The notes under the pieces were generated by a model. The model saw nothing but the letters and a program-made list of their open reading frames with translations, was not told the DNA's origin and did no database searches. Made by a program: the position numbers and the translations under genes. A stretch of 64,000 nucleotides of DNA from assembly GCF_030249845.1 (NCBI RefSeq), contig NZ_JANURM010000006.1, positions 1-64,000 of the forward strand, in the 5' to 3' direction. The DNA is from Campylobacter gastrosuis (GTDB taxonomy: Bacteria; Campylobacterota; Campylobacteria; Campylobacterales; Campylobacteraceae). Of the stretch, positions 61,217 through 64,000 are shown one piece after another. Numbering within the stretch: position 1 is the first letter of the stretch; the number at the start of each line of letters is the position of its first letter.

Positions 61217-61797
61217 ATTTTTAAATAAAATTTTAACATAATTTAAAATTCGTGCTTTTTGTCGTGGTTTATAAATATTTTTCTAAATGTAAAGCTGACT
61301 TGTTGCTTAGTAAGGCGAAAATTTTATGAAAAATACAAAATTTAAAAACGCTAGAACGTAAAAAAATATAAACTGCAAACACTGACTTGTTGGCAGTTAA
61401 AACCTGTGCGAAGCACAGCAACGATAGAGCGTTGTCGTGGGGGAGCAGATGGCAACAAAAATGGTGTTGCGATAGCATTTTGTGGTCTGCGAGTTATGGC
61501 AAAGAAAAAAAAGGGGGGGGGTGACCCTACTTCGCGTCGCTCGTAGCTGCAAGCAGAACGCAATTCAAGCCCCCTTCTCCCTTAAAATAGAGTGAGCGAC
61601 AGCTTAAATAAAATCCAACGTTCTATTTCAAATAAAAATTTTATTTGCAAGTTATGGTAAAAAAGTGGGTAAGAGGGATGGGTAACCCCTGACTTTGTTT
61701 GCACTAAAAGTCAAATACAAAAACCACGCTTCTTTTTTAAAGGTTAAAACGTGAATTTTACTGCGATTTTTTATCAAAAAAACAAAATTAAAGGATT
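61217..61797. other. Non-coding island with poly-G tract between the ligase and flagellin genes
   Basis: About 580 bp with no supported gene. The middle (about 61390-61600) is clearly more G/C-rich than the flanks and contains G9 (61513-61521) after an A8 run. CTGACTTGTTG occurs twice (61295 and 61382) and a related CTGACTTTGTTTG a third time near 61689. Two short minus-strand frames (61269-61478, 61351-61563) have no ribosome site and low-complexity products. It could be a decayed gene, a repeat element or an RNA; I cannot identify it. Confidence 0.6.
61513..61521. repeat. Poly-G tract (9) in non-coding sequence
   Basis: G9 next to A8 on the plus strand. Not inside a recognised gene. May be a relic of a phase-variable gene. 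Confidence 0.8.
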
Positions 61798-61826
61798 AAA
61801 ATCCATAGGTTAAACCTATGGATTTT
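61798..61826 (-). terminator. Terminator of the flagellin gene
   Basis: AAAATCCATAGGT, loop of three, ACCTATGGATTTT: perfect 13-bp stem five bases after the flagellin stop, with T-rich sequence on the minus strand. Confidence 0.9.
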
Positions 61827-61830
61827 GTAG

Positions 61831-63378
61831 TTATTGTAGCAGTTTTAATACATTTTGTTGCACTGAGTTTGCTTGGCTCATTGCGTAGCTACCTGATTGT
61901 GCCAAAATATTTCTTTTTGAGAAGTTTGCACTCTCAGCTGCAAAATCAACATCTCTGATTTGGCTCTCAGCTGATTTAACATTTACTTGTGTTACGGTTA
62001 TGTTGCTAACGGTTGCAACAAGCTGGTTTTGAACTGAGCCAAGATCTGAGCGGATAAAATCAAGTGTTTTTTGTGCTGATTCGGCGATATTCATAACTGC
62101 CATAGCACCTCTTAGGGTCATAACGCCAGCACTTTGGTTTGAAGTCATTGCACCGCTGTTTAAGTATCCGCGAGCAAAGCCCATAGCAGCAGCGACTGTT
62201 TTATCTATCTGACCCCTAATATCACGAAGTGAAACAGATTGTTCGCTACCACCATTACTATCTTTTTTACCCGCACTGAATGCTATTGAAAAATTACTAC
62301 CTTGAACTTTAATATCCCTGCCGTCTAATCTTACTAAATTTAAGCGACCAATAAAAGTATCCGAAAGTGTTGCACCTAACTTTTTCTCTAATTTAGTGCC
62401 ACCATAACCAAACACATTAGACATAGTGTTATTATTATTTACTTTTTCAGCAGTTACTTTTATTGCTCTGCCGTCACGGCTGGTTAGCACCATTCTACCT
62501 TGTGGATCAACAGAAGCTTCTACACCTGTTTGGTCTTTTACTGAGTTTATCGCATTTACAAGAGCACCGTTGCTATCACCTGCTTTTACAGATAAATCGC
62601 CAATAATGACACCATTAATTTTTAAATCTTTTAAATCACCAGCACCAATTGCACTTTTAGAAGTCCAAGTAACATCGTAAGTGGCTCTTACGCCAGTTTC
62701 ATTTGAAACTTTATTAATATTTTCTGCCAAAGCACCTAAACCAGTGCCTATACCAGTTGAAATAGTTGCAGCGGCAACCTTAACATTATTAACACCATCA
62801 ACATTTATAAAGGTTAAAGATACTTTGCCAGTCGCAGTCAAAAGTTTTGAACTCTCAAACCTTGTAAGCCCGATTTTATCCGAAGTCGTAGCACCGATAC
62901 TTGCTTTTACTACTTCGTTTGAGTAAGCACCTATTTGAAATTCTTTGTTTGAGAATGTGCCGTTTAAAAGCTGTTGTCCGTTAAATGAAGTGGTATTGCC
63001 GATATTATCAAGCTCTTCCATAAGGCGGACTATGTCAGCTTGAAGGGCTTGGCGAGATTTAGATGTCTGTCCATCTTGGGCTGCTTGTGTGGCTTTTACT
63101 TTGATTGTATCAAGAATTTTTAATTGCTCGTCCATTGCTTTATCAGCGACTTGGATTATGCCGATTGCGTCGTTGCCGTTTGCGATGGCTTGACCTAAGG
63201 CACTTGCCTGTGAGCGTAAGCTGTCAGCAATTGCAAGACCAGAGGCGTCATCGGCTGCTGTTTGGATTCTATAACCTGAGCTAAGTTTACCAAGTGATAA
63301 AGACAACTCTCTGTTGTTGCCAACTGCGTTTGCGTGGGTGTTTAGGGCATTTACGTTCGTGTTAATGCGAAAACTCAT
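61831..63378 (-). CDS. flaA: Flagellin (complete)
   Basis: 515 residues. Conserved D0/D1 ends: [41 protein letters not shown] at the N-terminus and [29 protein letters not shown] at the C-terminus; variable Ser/Thr-rich centre (about 170-390), the likely site of pseudaminic acid attachment. AAGGATAC precedes ATG. Single-gene unit with sigma-28-like promoter and strong terminator. The label flaA follows the promoter type; whether the copy at the window start is flaB cannot be known. Confidence 0.95.
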   Translation of the reverse strand: MSFRINTNVNALNTHANAVGNNRELSLSLGKLSSGYRIQTAADDASGLAIADSLRSQASALGQAIANGNDAIGIIQVADKAMDEQLKILDTIKVKATQAAQDGQTSKSRQALQADIVRLMEELDNIGNTTSFNGQQLLNGTFSNKEFQIGAYSNEVVKASIGATTSDKIGLTRFESSKLLTATGKVSLTFINVDGVNNVKVAAATISTGIGTGLGALAENINKVSNETGVRATYDVTWTSKSAIGAGDLKDLKINGVIIGDLSVKAGDSNGALVNAINSVKDQTGVEASVDPQGRMVLTSRDGRAIKVTAEKVNNNNTMSNVFGYGGTKLEKKLGATLSDTFIGRLNLVRLDGRDIKVQGSNFSIAFSAGKKDSNGGSEQSVSLRDIRGQIDKTVAAAMGFARGYLNSGAMTSNQSAGVMTLRGAMAVMNIAESAQKTLDFIRSDLGSVQNQLVATVSNITVTQVNVKSAESQIRDVDFAAESANFSKRNILAQSGSYAMSQANSVQQNVLKLLQ

Positions 63379-63428
63379 TGTGTATCCTTTTAAGTTTTAT
63401 TTCAAGCTTTTTGCTTGTTAAAACCCAA

Positions 63429-63454
63429 ATCGGCAAAAAAAAAAAAAACGTTTA
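63429..63454 (-). promoter_or_regulatory. Sigma-28-type flagellin promoter with T14 spacer (copy 2)
   Basis: Minus strand: TAAA (63454-63451), 16 bases (CG plus T14), GCCGAT (63434-63429). One base closer to the N15 optimum than copy 1. The 5' UTR hairpin CAAGC-AAAAA-GCTTG is at 63417-63403. Confidence 0.65.
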
Positions 63455-63500
63455 GGGGTTTAGAGAGAATTTGTGAAAAAATTTTAAAAATTAAGAGAAA

Positions 63501-63517
63501 GTAGCCAAAATGGCTAC
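63501..63517. terminator. Hairpin terminator after the MFS gene
   Basis: Same GTAGCCA-AAA-TGGCTAC hairpin as at 181-197, flanked by A7 on one side and TTTCTCTT on the other (minus strand). Confidence 0.65.
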
Positions 63518-63522
63518 TTTTT

Positions 63523-64000
63523 TTATTTATTTTGTGCGTTTTTCTTTTCAAGTCCTAAAACGCCAAGGTGTGTCATAAAGCAGCAGAAAATACAAGCAGC
63601 CACAGCAAATAAAAGCAACATAAATCCAGCGTCCCAGCCGTATTTATCAGCTAAAATTCCAAACAACGCCGTGCCAGAGTAGCTACCTAGCACATAGCTT
63701 AAAAGCCCACGAAGTCCAGTGGCTGACCCAGCAGCAAAGCTAGGGACTAGCTCAATGGTTTGAAGTGAGCTTAAAAACATTGGCACATAGATTAAACAAC
63801 CAATAATACCAGCACCAATGGTAACTACAAGCAAGGTTTGTCCTCCCCAGTAAGCAAACATAGCAATGCCAACGCCAACAAGCGTCATCATCGCAAGTGG
63901 CATTCTCCTGCCTTTAAAATATGTATCAGTAACATATCCAGCAAGTAGGGTTGAAGGGATAGCTGCCCACTCAAAAATGGCAAAAGCCGCTGCCATATCG
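63523..64000 (-). CDS. MFS transporter, organophosphate:phosphate antiporter-like, 5' end outside window
   Basis: The C-terminal 159 or so residues are present, with five or six membrane helices. AIPSTLLAGYVTDTYFKGRRMP is the cytoplasmic loop signature of MFS (D..FKGRR) and resembles the GlpT/UhpT group; the GLRGLLSYVLGSYSGTALFG helix also fits that group. Substrate is not decidable. The chain continues beyond 64000. Confidence 0.75.
   Translation of the reverse strand, partial: DMAAAFAIFEWAAIPSTLLAGYVTDTYFKGRRMPLAMMTLVGVGIAMFAYWGGQTLLVVTIGAGIIGCLIYVPMFLSSLQTIELVPSFAAGSATGLRGLLSYVLGSYSGTALFGILADKYGWDAGFMLLLFAVAACIFCCFMTHLGVLGLEKKNAQNK

Larger units (their letters stand above)
63322..63518. 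repeat. Direct repeat, copy 2: flagellin 5' end, promoter and terminator hairpin
   Basis: Matches 1-198 with one A fewer in the homopolymer (63435-63448, 14 A). Same orientation as copy 1. Divergence begins directly after the GTAGCC hairpin, where the MFS gene's own end takes over. Confidence 0.95.

Noticed and set aside
61269-61563. Two overlapping short minus-strand frames
   Set aside because: No ribosome sites; products are low-complexity and one runs through the poly-G tract as a Pro/Phe run. More likely non-coding.

Overview
The window is AT-rich chromosomal DNA of a Campylobacter-type epsilonproteobacterium. It is densely packed, with short or overlapping gene junctions. Gene content and order resemble Campylobacter: dmpI-bcp ... 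fabZ-lpxA-clpX-mreB-mreC ... carB; upp-malic enzyme-gltX-SurA-like; serS-pflB; napAGHB; cadF; pseB/pseC/pseF/maf with flagellin. It carries Sec-encoding selD, dmsABC, a napF-like gene and a bufferin cluster, which suggests a species outside the C. jejuni/C. coli core. The species itself cannot be read from the sequence. No rRNA, tRNA, CRISPR array or insertion sequence was recognised.

Layout. 1-0.2 kb: start of one flagellin gene with its promoter. 0.2-3.4 kb: recJ and pyrG. 3.5-6.9 kb: subtilisin-like autotransporter. 7.0-7.7 kb: HugZ-type haem-degrading protein. 7.8-23 kb: a long minus-strand housekeeping run (carB, mreC, mreB, clpX, lpxA, fabZ, pseudopilin, two DUF2393 proteins, hisIE, SPFH protein, ilvE), then two poly-G-switched genes (a PseH-like acetyltransferase and a phosphoethanolamine transferase, both out of frame here), bcp and a tautomerase. 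23.4-30 kb: dmsABC with a TorD-type chaperone, then luxS, yedF and selD (in-frame UGA at residue 17). 30-34 kb: cadF, a HAD phosphatase and a bufferin-type operon (Cys-rich precursor, DUF692/MNIO enzyme, partner protein) with a 45-bp tandem repeat. 34-39.7 kb: upp, malic enzyme, gltX, SurA-like chaperone, a sensor domain without an output domain, HIT protein. 39.9-45.5 kb: napAGHBFD. 45.6-52.2 kb: old-yellow-enzyme family protein, mqo, dps, serS, pflB. 52.6-63.4 kb: flagellar glycosylation region (maf, pseH, pseF, pseC, pseB, a nucleotidyltransferase-like protein, then a poly-G-switched ACP, SDR and AMP-ligase module) followed by a full flagellin gene. 63.5-64 kb: 3' part of an MFS transporter gene.

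How the parts fit. Anaerobic respiration is well represented (DMSO/TMAO-type reductase and periplasmic nitrate reductase, fed by menaquinol; malate:quinone oxidoreductase as an electron source). Surface variation is the second theme. Flagellin, its glycan genes and an envelope phosphoethanolamine transferase carry homopolymer tracts: poly-G of 9, 11 and 11 in coding sequence, poly-G of 9 in a non-coding island, and a poly-T tract of 15 versus 14 inside the sigma-28 promoter spacer of the two flagellin copies. The two flagellin 5' regions are near-identical direct repeats about 63.3 kb apart that bracket the whole window.

Most striking candidates: the bufferin operon with its repeat-bearing maturase, the switchable ACP-SDR-ligase module in the flagellar glycan region, and the variable T-tract in the flagellin promoters.
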